A stretch of 7,184 bases of DNA, taken from positions 1-7,184 of the forward strand of contig CAMOHV010000052.1 of the NCBI GenBank assembly GCA_946615275.1. The letters run 5' to 3'. This document shows positions 1 through 5,627 of the stretch, piece after piece; the stretch's first letter is position 1, and every line of letters starts with the position of its first letter. The DNA comes from an uncultured Verrucomicrobiota bacterium (lineage in GTDB: Bacteria; Verrucomicrobiota; Kiritimatiellia; RFP12; UBA1067). Made by a program: the position numbers and the translations under genes. The notes beneath the pieces were generated by a model, which was not told the DNA's origin, did not search any database, and saw only the letters and a list, made by a program, of their open reading frames with translations.

Positions 1-89
1 GAAACGCCGTGCATCCGTCCGCGGCCGGCGGCGGGCAGATGGGCGACGCCATAGCCGCGTGGCTCCGCTGCCGCTGGAACTCGCTCTGA
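1..89 (+). CDS. C-terminal fragment of a probable SGNH/GDSL-type hydrolase (partial at 5' end)
   Basis: An open frame enters from the left edge (first full codon at base 3) and ends at TGA 87-89, giving 28 visible residues. They begin NAVHPSAAGGGQMGDAIAAW and continue to a Leu at the C-terminus. The pattern V-H-P-x-A-A-G followed by a helix with M-x-D-A-I and W-L resembles the last block of SGNH/GDSL esterases, where a D-x-x-H-P motif supplies catalytic Asp and His and a final helix closes the domain. Here the His is present, but the residue three before it is Asn rather than Asp. The gene is convergent with apbE, the two stop codons being 8 bp apart. With only 28 residues the family assignment is tentative. 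It could be another secreted esterase or hydrolase, which would suit the carbohydrate-active neighbour further along. Confidence 0.45.
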   Translation, partial: NAVHPSAAGGGQMGDAIAAWLRCRWNSL

Positions 90-90
90 G

Positions 91-108
91 CCGGCGTTCA
101 GTCGCCGG
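91..108. terminator. Candidate bidirectional hairpin between convergent genes
   Basis: A perfect 6-bp G+C-only inverted repeat (CCGGCG at 91-96, CGCCGG at 103-108) has a 6-nt loop that contains the apbE stop codon. It begins 1 bp after the stop codon of the left-hand gene. This is where a shared terminator of two convergent genes would sit. There is no T-run on either side, so it is not a classical intrinsic terminator. In G+C-rich coding DNA such a stem can arise by chance. Confidence 0.3.
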
Positions 109-1045
109 ACACCGGAAACTCGGCGTCCAGCAGGCGCGCGCGCATTGCGGGCGTGGCTATGATGCGCGGCTTGTGGGGCGTGTCGGGAATCCACAGTGCC
201 GCCGTGCCGGGGTAGTGCGTGGCGAGGAATTCGGCGCCGGCCTTGGGGCCCAGGACGAACAACGTCGTCGAGAGTCCGTCTGCGGTCATGGCCGAACCGG
301 CGAGGACGGTGACGCCGGCCATTCCCTCCACGGGGATGCCTGTGCGCCCGTCGAGGATGTGCGATACGCGCACGCCGTCCCTCTCCACGAATCGCTCGTA
401 GTTGCCGCTTGTCGCGACGGCCTCGCCGTTGGTGAGGGCGATCACGGCGGCGTGCGGCGGCTGCGAGGAGTCGACGGCGTAGAATGGATTGCGCACTCCG
501 GTGCGCCAGACGCCGGAGACGACGCGCAGATTGCCGCCCAGGTCGAGGAGAAGCGCGCCGCCCGGGGGGCGCTTCGCGTAGCCGGCGCGGACAAGCTCGT
601 CGAAGGCCGCGTCGACGGCGAAGCCCTTGGCGATGGCGCCGAGATCGAAGTCCGAGACGCGCGTGAAGCCAAGTTCGCGCAGCGTCGCGCCGAGGCGCGG
701 GTTGAAAGCCTGTCCGGATTCGAGCGCGAGTCGGAACGCCGCCTCGTAGCAGGGGCGCGTCTCGTCGGAGACCGTCGAGAGGTCGTTGGTGTTGAGTCGC
801 GCGAATCGGCTGAGCTCGGAATCGTCGTCCCACGCGGAGAGCTTGGAGTTGAGGCGGTCGTACACGCCAGCCACGGCCTCGCGCACCTCGTAGCGGTCCT
901 CGTCGCCGCCGCGGAACGATATGGCGGGGGCGGTGCCCATCACCGGCCATTCCATGCGCGTGGGGGCGGGCGTGCGCGCGCACCCCGCCGCGAGCGCGGC
1001 GGCGAGGGCGACCGCCGCAAGATGGAATGTCTCTTTGATCTGCAT
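98..1045 (-). CDS. apbE: FAD:protein FMN transferase, ApbE family lipoprotein
   Basis: A 315-residue ApbE/flavin transferase. The family moves FMN from FAD onto a Thr of target proteins (for example RnfG/NqrC-type subunits) outside the cytoplasmic membrane, using Mg2+. The N-terminus is a lipoprotein signal: a hydrophobic Ala-rich stretch (residues 9-20) then L-A-A-G-C with the lipidated Cys at 22. Family landmarks appear in order: P-V-M-G-T (34-38) at the start of the mature domain; a DLGAIAKG block (134-141); L-D-L-G-G-N (167-172); T-S-G-N-Y-E-R (212-218); H-I-L-D-x-R-T-G-x-P (229-238), the flavin-binding signature; and A-D-G-L-S-T-T (255-261) with the Asp and Thr expected to bind metal. 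Length is normal for the family and nothing looks broken. The ATG at 1045 is chosen because it starts the signal peptide and lies 6 bp after a -10 element. No Rnf, Nqr or other flavoprotein target is in the window, so the substrate is unknown. It is divergent from the GH2 gene. Confidence 0.93.
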   Translation of the reverse strand: MQIKETFHLAAVALAAALAAGCARTPAPTRMEWPVMGTAPAISFRGGDEDRYEVREAVAGVYDRLNSKLSAWDDDSELSRFARLNTNDLSTVSDETRPCYEAAFRLALESGQAFNPRLGATLRELGFTRVSDFDLGAIAKGFAVDAAFDELVRAGYAKRPPGGALLLDLGGNLRVVSGVWRTGVRNPFYAVDSSQPPHAAVIALTNGEAVATSGNYERFVERDGVRVSHILDGRTGIPVEGMAGVTVLAGSAMTADGLSTTLFVLGPKAGAEFLATHYPGTAALWIPDTPHKPRIIATPAMRARLLDAEFPVSGD

Positions 1046-1051
1046 GGCCGT

Positions 1052-1060
1052 ATTTTACCA
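1052..1060 (-). promoter_or_regulatory. Extended -10 promoter of apbE
   Basis: Read on the minus strand the sequence is TGGTAAAAT (1060 down to 1052), matching the extended -10 form TGnTAWAAT. Only six bases (ACGGCC, 1051-1046) separate it from the apbE ATG at 1045. Transcription normally starts about 7 nt after the -10 box, so the first transcribed base should be the A of the start codon. No Shine-Dalgarno sequence is present, and no convincing -35 box is seen at the usual distance. Confidence 0.7.
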
Positions 1061-1072
1061 TAATCAAGCCGC

Positions 1073-1097
1073 ACTAGCCACTAGCCACTAGCCACTA
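1073..1097. repeat. 7-bp tandem repeat in the divergent apbE/GH2 promoter region
   Basis: The heptamer ACTAGCC occurs three times in perfect tandem, followed by a partial fourth copy, ACTA (3.6 units, 25 bp). It lies between the two divergent -10 boxes and covers the -35 zone of both promoters: 1083-1088 for the plus-strand promoter and 1075-1080 for the minus-strand one. The last complete CTAGCC (1088-1093) stands 12 bp before the GH2 -10 box, the same distance as a single CTAGCC before the obg -10 box. It may be a repeated protein-binding site or a plain slippage-prone repeat. A change in copy number would alter what sits at the -35 positions in 7-bp steps. Confidence 0.85.
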
Positions 1098-1102
1098 AAA
1101 TA

Positions 1103-1111
1103 TGCTATAAT
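1103..1111 (+). promoter_or_regulatory. Extended -10 promoter of the GH2 operon
   Basis: TGCTATAAT at 1103-1111 contains a perfect TATAAT hexamer (1106-1111) with the upstream TG of an extended -10. The ATG of the GH2 gene follows after 9 bp (CAAAGTGCC), so transcription is expected to begin within about 2-3 nt of the start codon. No Shine-Dalgarno sequence fits in the gap. The -35 position is occupied by the heptamer tandem repeat and does not resemble TTGACA. Confidence 0.75.
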
Positions 1112-1120
1112 CAAAGTGCC

Positions 1121-3517
1121 ATGAAAAAGTTGTCGTTTATTGTTGTAGCTGCGTGCGCCGGTTTCTGTGCGTTCGCGTGGAAGCCCGCCCAGGTCCCGGG
1201 AAGGGATCTGCCGCCCATGCTCACGAAGTGGGGCGAGTCGCTAACGCCCGAAAACGCCTGGCGCGGATATCCGCGCCCGCAGATGGTGCGCAAGGGCTGG
1301 ACGAACCTGAACGGGCTCTGGGAGTACGCCGTCACCTCAAACGCGGCGTGGACCACGGCCTCGCCGTGGGATACGTTCGAGCCGTCGAACCCCGTCGCGA
1401 AGGGCGAGATCCTCGTGCCGTTCGCGATTGAGACGCCGCTCTCCGGTGTCGGGCGGCTCATGGAGCCGGGCGAGCTCCTCTGGTACCGCCGCATGATCGA
1501 CGTGGCGCCGAGGCCCGGCGAGCGCATCCTGCTCCACTTCGGGGCGGTGGACTTCCGTTGCAGCGTCTTCATAGGCCACAGCGAGGTGACGGACGTCCCG
1601 CACGAGGGCGGGCAGACGCCGTTCACGCTCGACATCACCGACTTCGTCAAGCCCGGCGCCAACGAGCTCGTGGTCTGCGTCTGGGACCCCACAGAGTCGT
1701 ACGTCGGCTCCAGGGGCAAGCAGGTGTTCAAGCCGCGCGGCTGCATGTACACGCGCATGAGCGGCATCTGGCAGACGGTGTGGATGGAGACCGTCCCCGC
1801 CACGCACATCACAGCCTACAACGCCGTGCCCGACTTCGACGCGGGCGTCGTGAACGTCTCCGTGGAGGCCGCCGGCAACATCTCCGAGGCGGAGGTGAAG
1901 GTGGAGGTGCTCGACGGCGGCAGGGCGATCGCGAAGGGCGAGGTCAAGAGATGGGGCGCGCCCGTCGCACTCAAGCTGCCCAAGGAGTTCAAGGCGTGGA
2001 CGCCCGACGCGCCGAACCTCTACGGGCTCAGGATCACGCTCAAGGACGACGCCACCGACGCGAAGGACGTGGTGGACGGCTACTTCGCCATGCGCAAGTT
2101 CGACGTCCGGAAGGACGCCAACGGCGTGCTGCGCTTCCACCTCAACAACGAGCCCTGCTTCATCTACGGCCCGCTCGACCAGGGATGGTGGCCCGACGGC
2201 TTCCTCACCCCCCCCTCCGACGACGCGATGGCGTTCGACATCAAGACGCTCAAGTCGCTCGGCTGCAACATGATGCGCAAGCACATCAAGGTGGAGCCCG
2301 CCCGCTACTACCGCCTCTGCGATGAGCTCGGCATGATGGTGATCCAGGACATGCCCTCCGGCGGCGGCGACGCGATGGCCCGCTACGGCCTCTTCCGCAA
2401 GGAGCTGAAGGACATGATCGACGCCCTGCGCGTCTTCCCGTCCATCGTCATGTGGTGCCCCTACAACGAGGGCTGGGGCCAGCCCGGCGCGTTCTTCACG
2501 CACACCGCCCTCGACTGGACGAAGCGCTACGATCCCTCCCGCCTCGTGAACGCCCCCTCCGGCTGGCGCGACTACGAGGGCGGCGACCAGGGCTACAAGC
2601 ACGGCCAGCGCGGCGGCTCCACGCACCGCCCGGAAGGCGTATGCGAGGCCGCCGATACCATAGACATGCACTTGTACCGCGGCCCGGGCATGCACCCCGT
2701 CAACTCCCGCCGCGTCTCCTTCCTCGGCGAGTTCGGCGGCCTCGGGCATTCCGTCGACGGGCATCTCTGGAACCCCAAGGCCAACAACTGGGGATACGGC
2801 GGCATGGGGGACACCTCCACGCGCGAAGGCCTGGAGAAGACCTACCTTGGCCTTCTTGGCCGCCTCGCCGGCCTCGCGCGGAAGGGGCTCGCCGGCGCCG
2901 TGTACACGCAGACCACCGACGTGGAAGGGGAGCTGAACGGCTATCTCACATACGACCGCAAGGTGCTCAAGTTCGACGCCGCCGTCCTCTCCAAGGCCCA
3001 TGCCAAGGTGTACGCCGCCGCGCGCCGCTCCGCCACCGTGCCGCACGGCAAGATCAGAAGCGTCGTCTATTCGCCGGCCTGCGCGGAGTGGGCCTGGACG
3101 ACCGGCGACGCGCCCGACGGCTGGACGGCGCCGTCCTTCGATGACTCCTCCTGGGCGCGCGGCAAGGCCGGCTTCGGCAACGCCAACATCGTTAAGGACC
3201 ACGGCGATACCGCCAAGGTGGCGACGACGTGGAGCACGCCCGTAATCCGCCTTCGGCGCACATTCCAGTCGGACGGCGCGAAGGGCTTCGCCGCCGTCAC
3301 GCTCAACATGTTCCACGACGAGGACGTCGTCGTGTGGCTGAACGGCGAAAGGCTCTTCTGCGCGAAGGGCTACAACAGCGCATACGAGCCTTTCCCCGTG
3401 GACGCGGAGCTTTTCTCGCGCCTTCTGCGCGCGGGCGCCAACACGCTTGCCGTGGAAGTGCTGCAGACCGTCGGCGGACAGTATTTCGATCTCAGCCTAG
3501 AGGCGGAAATGGAGTAG
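1121..3517 (+). CDS. Secreted glycoside hydrolase family 2 enzyme (beta-galactosidase-like) with C-terminal beta-sandwich domain
   Basis: A 798-residue GH2 glycosidase, probably retaining and acting outside the cytoplasm on beta-linked sugars. The exact substrate (galactoside, glucuronide, mannoside or other) cannot be read from the sequence. Residues 1-19 form a signal peptide (MKK, a hydrophobic core, then A-F-A before Trp20). The N-terminal jelly-roll includes Y-P-R-P-Q-M-V-R and W-x-N-L-N-G-L-W (about 50-67). An immunoglobulin-like domain follows to about residue 335, then the TIM barrel. The acid/base is Glu450 in W-C-P-Y-N-E-G-W-G. The nucleophile is Glu537 in F-L-G-E-F-G-G. Y-T-Q-T-T-D-V-E-G-E-L-N-G (about 595-610) is typical of this GH2 subgroup. 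An extra domain from about 645 has W-x-x-P-S-F-D-D-S-S-W and F-H-D-E-D-V-V-V-W-L-N-G, a galactose-binding-like beta-sandwich often attached to secreted glycosidases. Both catalytic Glu residues are present. It is the first gene of a four-gene cluster and carries the cluster's promoter. A V-A-A-C at 9-12 weakly resembles a lipobox but is very near the N-terminus. Confidence 0.93.
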   Translation: MKKLSFIVVAACAGFCAFAWKPAQVPGRDLPPMLTKWGESLTPENAWRGYPRPQMVRKGWTNLNGLWEYAVTSNAAWTTASPWDTFEPSNPVAKGEILVPFAIETPLSGVGRLMEPGELLWYRRMIDVAPRPGERILLHFGAVDFRCSVFIGHSEVTDVPHEGGQTPFTLDITDFVKPGANELVVCVWDPTESYVGSRGKQVFKPRGCMYTRMSGIWQTVWMETVPATHITAYNAVPDFDAGVVNVSVEAAGNISEAEVKVEVLDGGRAIAKGEVKRWGAPVALKLPKEFKAWTPDAPNLYGLRITLKDDATDAKDVVDGYFAMRKFDVRKDANGVLRFHLNNEPCFIYGPLDQGWWPDGFLTPPSDDAMAFDIKTLKSLGCNMMRKHIKVEPARYYRLCDELGMMVIQDMPSGGGDAMARYGLFRKELKDMIDALRVFPSIVMWCPYNEGWGQPGAFFTHTALDWTKRYDPSRLVNAPSGWRDYEGGDQGYKHGQRGGSTHRPEGVCEAADTIDMHLYRGPGMHPVNSRRVSFLGEFGGLGHSVDGHLWNPKANNWGYGGMGDTSTREGLEKTYLGLLGRLAGLARKGLAGAVYTQTTDVEGELNGYLTYDRKVLKFDAAVLSKAHAKVYAAARRSATVPHGKIRSVVYSPACAEWAWTTGDAPDGWTAPSFDDSSWARGKAGFGNANIVKDHGDTAKVATTWSTPVIRLRRTFQSDGAKGFAAVTLNMFHDEDVVVWLNGERLFCAKGYNSAYEPFPVDAELFSRLLRAGANTLAVEVLQTVGGQYFDLSLEAEME
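3511..3514 (+). promoter_or_regulatory. Shine-Dalgarno-like GGAG for the ThyX-like gene
   Basis: GGAG ends 8 bp before the ATG at 3523 and overlaps the last codons of the GH2 gene. It supports 3523 as the start and suggests that this internal gene is initiated by ribosome binding. The operon-leading genes in the window, by contrast, have no such sequence. Confidence 0.5.
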
Positions 3518-3522
3518 TCGGA

Positions 3523-4089
3523 ATGGACTCGAAACCCTTCATCAAGTTCCTCAGAATCCTCGGCTCGTGGCGCGCCGTCGCCGACGCCGCCCGCACGACG
3601 ATCCGCATGCCCGAGGGCTCCGGCGAGCCGACGTCCAAGTGGAAGAAGCGCATACTCCTCGCCGAGCATTCGCCCATCCGCAAGCTGCTCGTCTCGTGGA
3701 AGTGGATAAACCTCCCGTACTGGGTGAGCGTCCACTTCGTGCGCCACAAATACGGCATCGAGCATTTCGTCTCCACGCAGCGCACCGACCGCACGGGCGA
3801 GGACCGCACGGGCGCGCGGCAGGACGCGCCCGTGGAGCACGAATGCTTCGCGAACGCGGCGGAGGTGATGTTCATCTCGCGCCGCCGCCTCTGCGCCCAG
3901 GCTTCTCCCGAGACGCGCGCCGCGTGGAAGCTCGTCGTGGACGAGCTCGCCAAGACGGAGCCGGAGCTCGCTGAATGCTGCGTGCCGGAGTGCGTTTACC
4001 GCGGGTTCTGCCCGGAGTTCAAGTCGTGCGGGTACGCCGCCTCGCCTGCGTTCGCCGAGGCCGTGAAGAAGTACAGGGAAGTCAAGTGA
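3523..4089 (+). CDS. thyX: Divergent ThyX-like (FAD-dependent thymidylate synthase family) protein
   Basis: A 188-residue protein related to flavin-dependent thymidylate synthase, which methylates dUMP to dTMP using FAD, NADPH and methylene-tetrahydrofolate. The ThyX signature R-H-R-x7-S appears as R74-H75-K76-x7-S84 within VRHKYGIEHFVSTQR. The following helix N-A-x-x-V-M-F-I-S-R-R-R-L-C-x-Q-A-S-P-E-T-R (111-132) corresponds to the canonical N-A-R-S-L-x-x-F-x-x-L-R ... A-Q-W-E-I-R segment. Aligned by eye to the well-studied Thermotoga enzyme, several dUMP contacts differ: Gln becomes His71, Glu becomes Phe82 and Arg becomes Gln86. The signature Ser and the late Arg (Arg132) remain. The C-terminus is Cys-rich (Cys152, 153, 157, 163, 169), unusual for ThyX and suggestive of a metal site. 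I recall similar short variants in gut bacteria and phages. It starts 5 bp after the GH2 stop, and its stop overlaps the next ATG. Whether it makes dTMP is uncertain; a changed substrate is possible. Confidence 0.72.
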   Translation: MDSKPFIKFLRILGSWRAVADAARTTIRMPEGSGEPTSKWKKRILLAEHSPIRKLLVSWKWINLPYWVSVHFVRHKYGIEHFVSTQRTDRTGEDRTGARQDAPVEHECFANAAEVMFISRRRLCAQASPETRAAWKLVVDELAKTEPELAECCVPECVYRGFCPEFKSCGYAASPAFAEAVKKYREVK

Positions 4090-4811
4090 TGGCGGCGGAG
4101 AGGCTTCAGAACATCCTGGCTAAGGCGGGCCTTGCGAGCAGAAGGGGGGCCGCCGCGATCATAGAGGCCGGACGTGTTACGGTGGACGGCGCTGTGGTGC
4201 GCGAGCCCGGAGCGCGCGTCGATCCCGGCTCGCAGAAGGTGGCATTGGACGGCAGGCCGGTGGGCGCGGCGGAGCGGAAGCGCACGATCATGCTCTACAA
4301 GCCCGCGGGCGTCCTTTCCACGCTCAGCGATCCCTTCGGCGGCAAGACGGTGGCGGACATACTGCGCGGCAAGGTGTCCGAGCGGCTCGTGCCCGTCGGG
4401 CGCCTCGACAAGGACTCCGAGGGGCTTCTCCTCATGTCCAACGACGGCGACCTTGCCCTGCGCCTGACGCACCCGCGATACGAGCACGAGAAGACGTACA
4501 TCGTGCGCGCGGCCGGGCGCTGGAGCGACGACAAGCTGGCCGTGCTGCGCTCAGACGTGGAGATGCCCGACGGCTACAGGATCCGACCGTGCCCCGTCGA
4601 CGTCATCCGCATCGGGCGCGACAACGTGCATGTGCTCTGCTTCACGCTCCGCGAGGGCCGCAAGCGCCAGATCCGCTACATGTGCAGCGCGGCGCATCTC
4701 GTGGTGCTCTCCCTCAAGCGCGTCGCCGTCGGGGCGCTGCGCCTTCCGGACGACCTTGAGCCCGGCCAGTTCCGCGACCTCACCGACGAGGAGCTCCGCC
4801 TTCTTGATTAA
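4089..4811 (+). CDS. RsuA/RluB/RluE/RluF-family RNA pseudouridine synthase
   Basis: A 240-residue cytoplasmic enzyme that converts specific uridines of ribosomal RNA to pseudouridine. The N-terminal S4 RNA-binding domain (about residues 4-60) begins R-L-Q-N-I-L-A-K-A-G-L-A-S-R-R and continues A-G-R-V-T-V-D-G. The catalytic domain follows with M-L-Y-K-P-A-G-V-L-S-T and the active-site motif G-R-L-D-K-D-S-E-G-L-L-L, where Asp107 is the expected catalytic residue. Later conserved blocks are H-P-R-Y-E-H-E-K-T-Y and R-E-G-R-K-R-Q-I-R, then L-x-L-K-R-V-A-V-G-A-L-R-L near the end. Length is normal and no key residue is missing. By overall form it is closest to the RluB type (position 2605 of 23S rRNA in E. 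coli), but the choice among RluB, RluE, RluF and RsuA cannot be made here, so no symbol is given. The ATG overlaps the upstream TGA by one base (TGATG). AGGGAA at 4075-4080 may serve as a weak ribosome site. Translational coupling to the ThyX-like gene is likely. Confidence 0.92.
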   Translation: MAAERLQNILAKAGLASRRGAAAIIEAGRVTVDGAVVREPGARVDPGSQKVALDGRPVGAAERKRTIMLYKPAGVLSTLSDPFGGKTVADILRGKVSERLVPVGRLDKDSEGLLLMSNDGDLALRLTHPRYEHEKTYIVRAAGRWSDDKLAVLRSDVEMPDGYRIRPCPVDVIRIGRDNVHVLCFTLREGRKRQIRYMCSAAHLVVLSLKRVAVGALRLPDDLEPGQFRDLTDEELRLLD

Positions 4812-4822
4812 TGGTCTGAATC

Positions 4823-5614
4823 ATGAGCCGCAGACACTATCCGGTGCGCATCCCGCAGTCGGCCCTGGGCATACGCGCCCAGGAGCTGCGCACGCTCACT
4901 CGCAAGGCGTGGTGGGCGCGCAGGTGGATCGCCGCCCTTGAGGCGCTGCGGCTCGGCCCGCGCCTCGGGCGCGGGCGGCAGTACGCGACCGACGGGCAGG
5001 TCGTCGAGCTTCTTCTCGACGGCCCGCACGTGGAGGCCGTCATCGCCGGCTCGCGCCCCGATCCGTACAAGGTGACCATGGACTTCACGGCGCTCGACGA
5101 GGCGGCGTCCGCCCGCGTCGCTTCGCGCCTCAAGGCGGATCCGATGCTCCTCGCGCGCGTGCTCGTCGGCGATCTGCCAACGAAGATCGAGGAGATGTTC
5201 CTCGCGGAGGGCGTGCCGCTCTTCCCTGCGGGCGGCGCTCCGGGGCACTACGACATAACGATGAAATGCTCCTGCCCGGACTGGGCGCGGCCGTGCAAGC
5301 ATCTCGTGGCCGTACTGTTCCTGCTCGGCGAGGAGCAGGCGCGCCGCCCCGCGGCGCTGCTCGCGCTTCGCGGGCTCCAAGTCGACGATCTCTTCCCGCC
5401 CCCGCCCATGGAGCCGCGAACGTCGTTCGCGTTCCCCGCCGAGGCTGGCCACGCCGCCACGTGCGAAGACCCCGCCCCTATCATCCGCCGGCTCGGGCCG
5501 ATCCCGTACTGGCGCGGCACCGCGCGCTGCGTGGATTCGCTCGCCAAGATGGCCGCGCGCGTGCAGCCCGTGGCCCGCGCCGCCGCCGAAGGCGAATCCA
5601 TCGACCTCCGCTGA
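4823..5614 (+). CDS. SWIM zinc-finger domain protein
   Basis: A 263-residue protein with a SWIM zinc finger, C149-x-C151-x6-C158-x-H160 (MKCSCPDWARPCKHLVAV), fitting the family pattern C-x-C-xn-C-x-H. The domain is thought to bind DNA or protein partners. Other recognisable features of the bacterial SWIM family are the Trp-rich N-terminal segment (W30, W31, W35), R-L-G-R-G-R-Q-Y-A (about 47-55), G-S-R-P-D-P-Y-K-V (76-84) before the finger, and L-G-P-I-P-Y-W-R-G near the C-terminus, where this family often has a similar P-F-W motif. In many bacteria such a protein is encoded next to an SNF2-type helicase; none is visible here. It follows the pseudouridine synthase by 11 bp and has no clear Shine-Dalgarno sequence, so it may depend on reinitiation after the upstream stop. 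The molecular function is not established, so the entry names the domain only. Confidence 0.88.
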   Translation: MSRRHYPVRIPQSALGIRAQELRTLTRKAWWARRWIAALEALRLGPRLGRGRQYATDGQVVELLLDGPHVEAVIAGSRPDPYKVTMDFTALDEAASARVASRLKADPMLLARVLVGDLPTKIEEMFLAEGVPLFPAGGAPGHYDITMKCSCPDWARPCKHLVAVLFLLGEEQARRPAALLALRGLQVDDLFPPPPMEPRTSFAFPAEAGHAATCEDPAPIIRRLGPIPYWRGTARCVDSLAKMAARVQPVARAAAEGESIDLR

Positions 5615-5627
5615 CCCCTGTCCCCTA

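Noticed and set aside
59..1063. A 334-codon plus-strand frame opposite apbE.
   Set aside because: The minus strand encodes an ApbE protein with all family motifs and a lipoprotein signal; the plus-strand translation is Arg/Gly/Ala-rich without motifs.
1121..1156. GH2 enzyme as a lipoprotein through V-A-A-C (residues 9-12).
   Set aside because: The Cys is too near the N-terminus for a typical lipoprotein signal, while A-F-A at 17-19 gives a good signal peptidase I site.
1337..3316. A 659-codon open frame antisense to the GH2 gene.
   Set aside because: It is composed of low-information Arg/Ala/Val/Gly/His-rich translation typical of the shadow of a G+C-rich gene, shows no family motif, and the opposite strand clearly encodes a complete GH2 enzyme.
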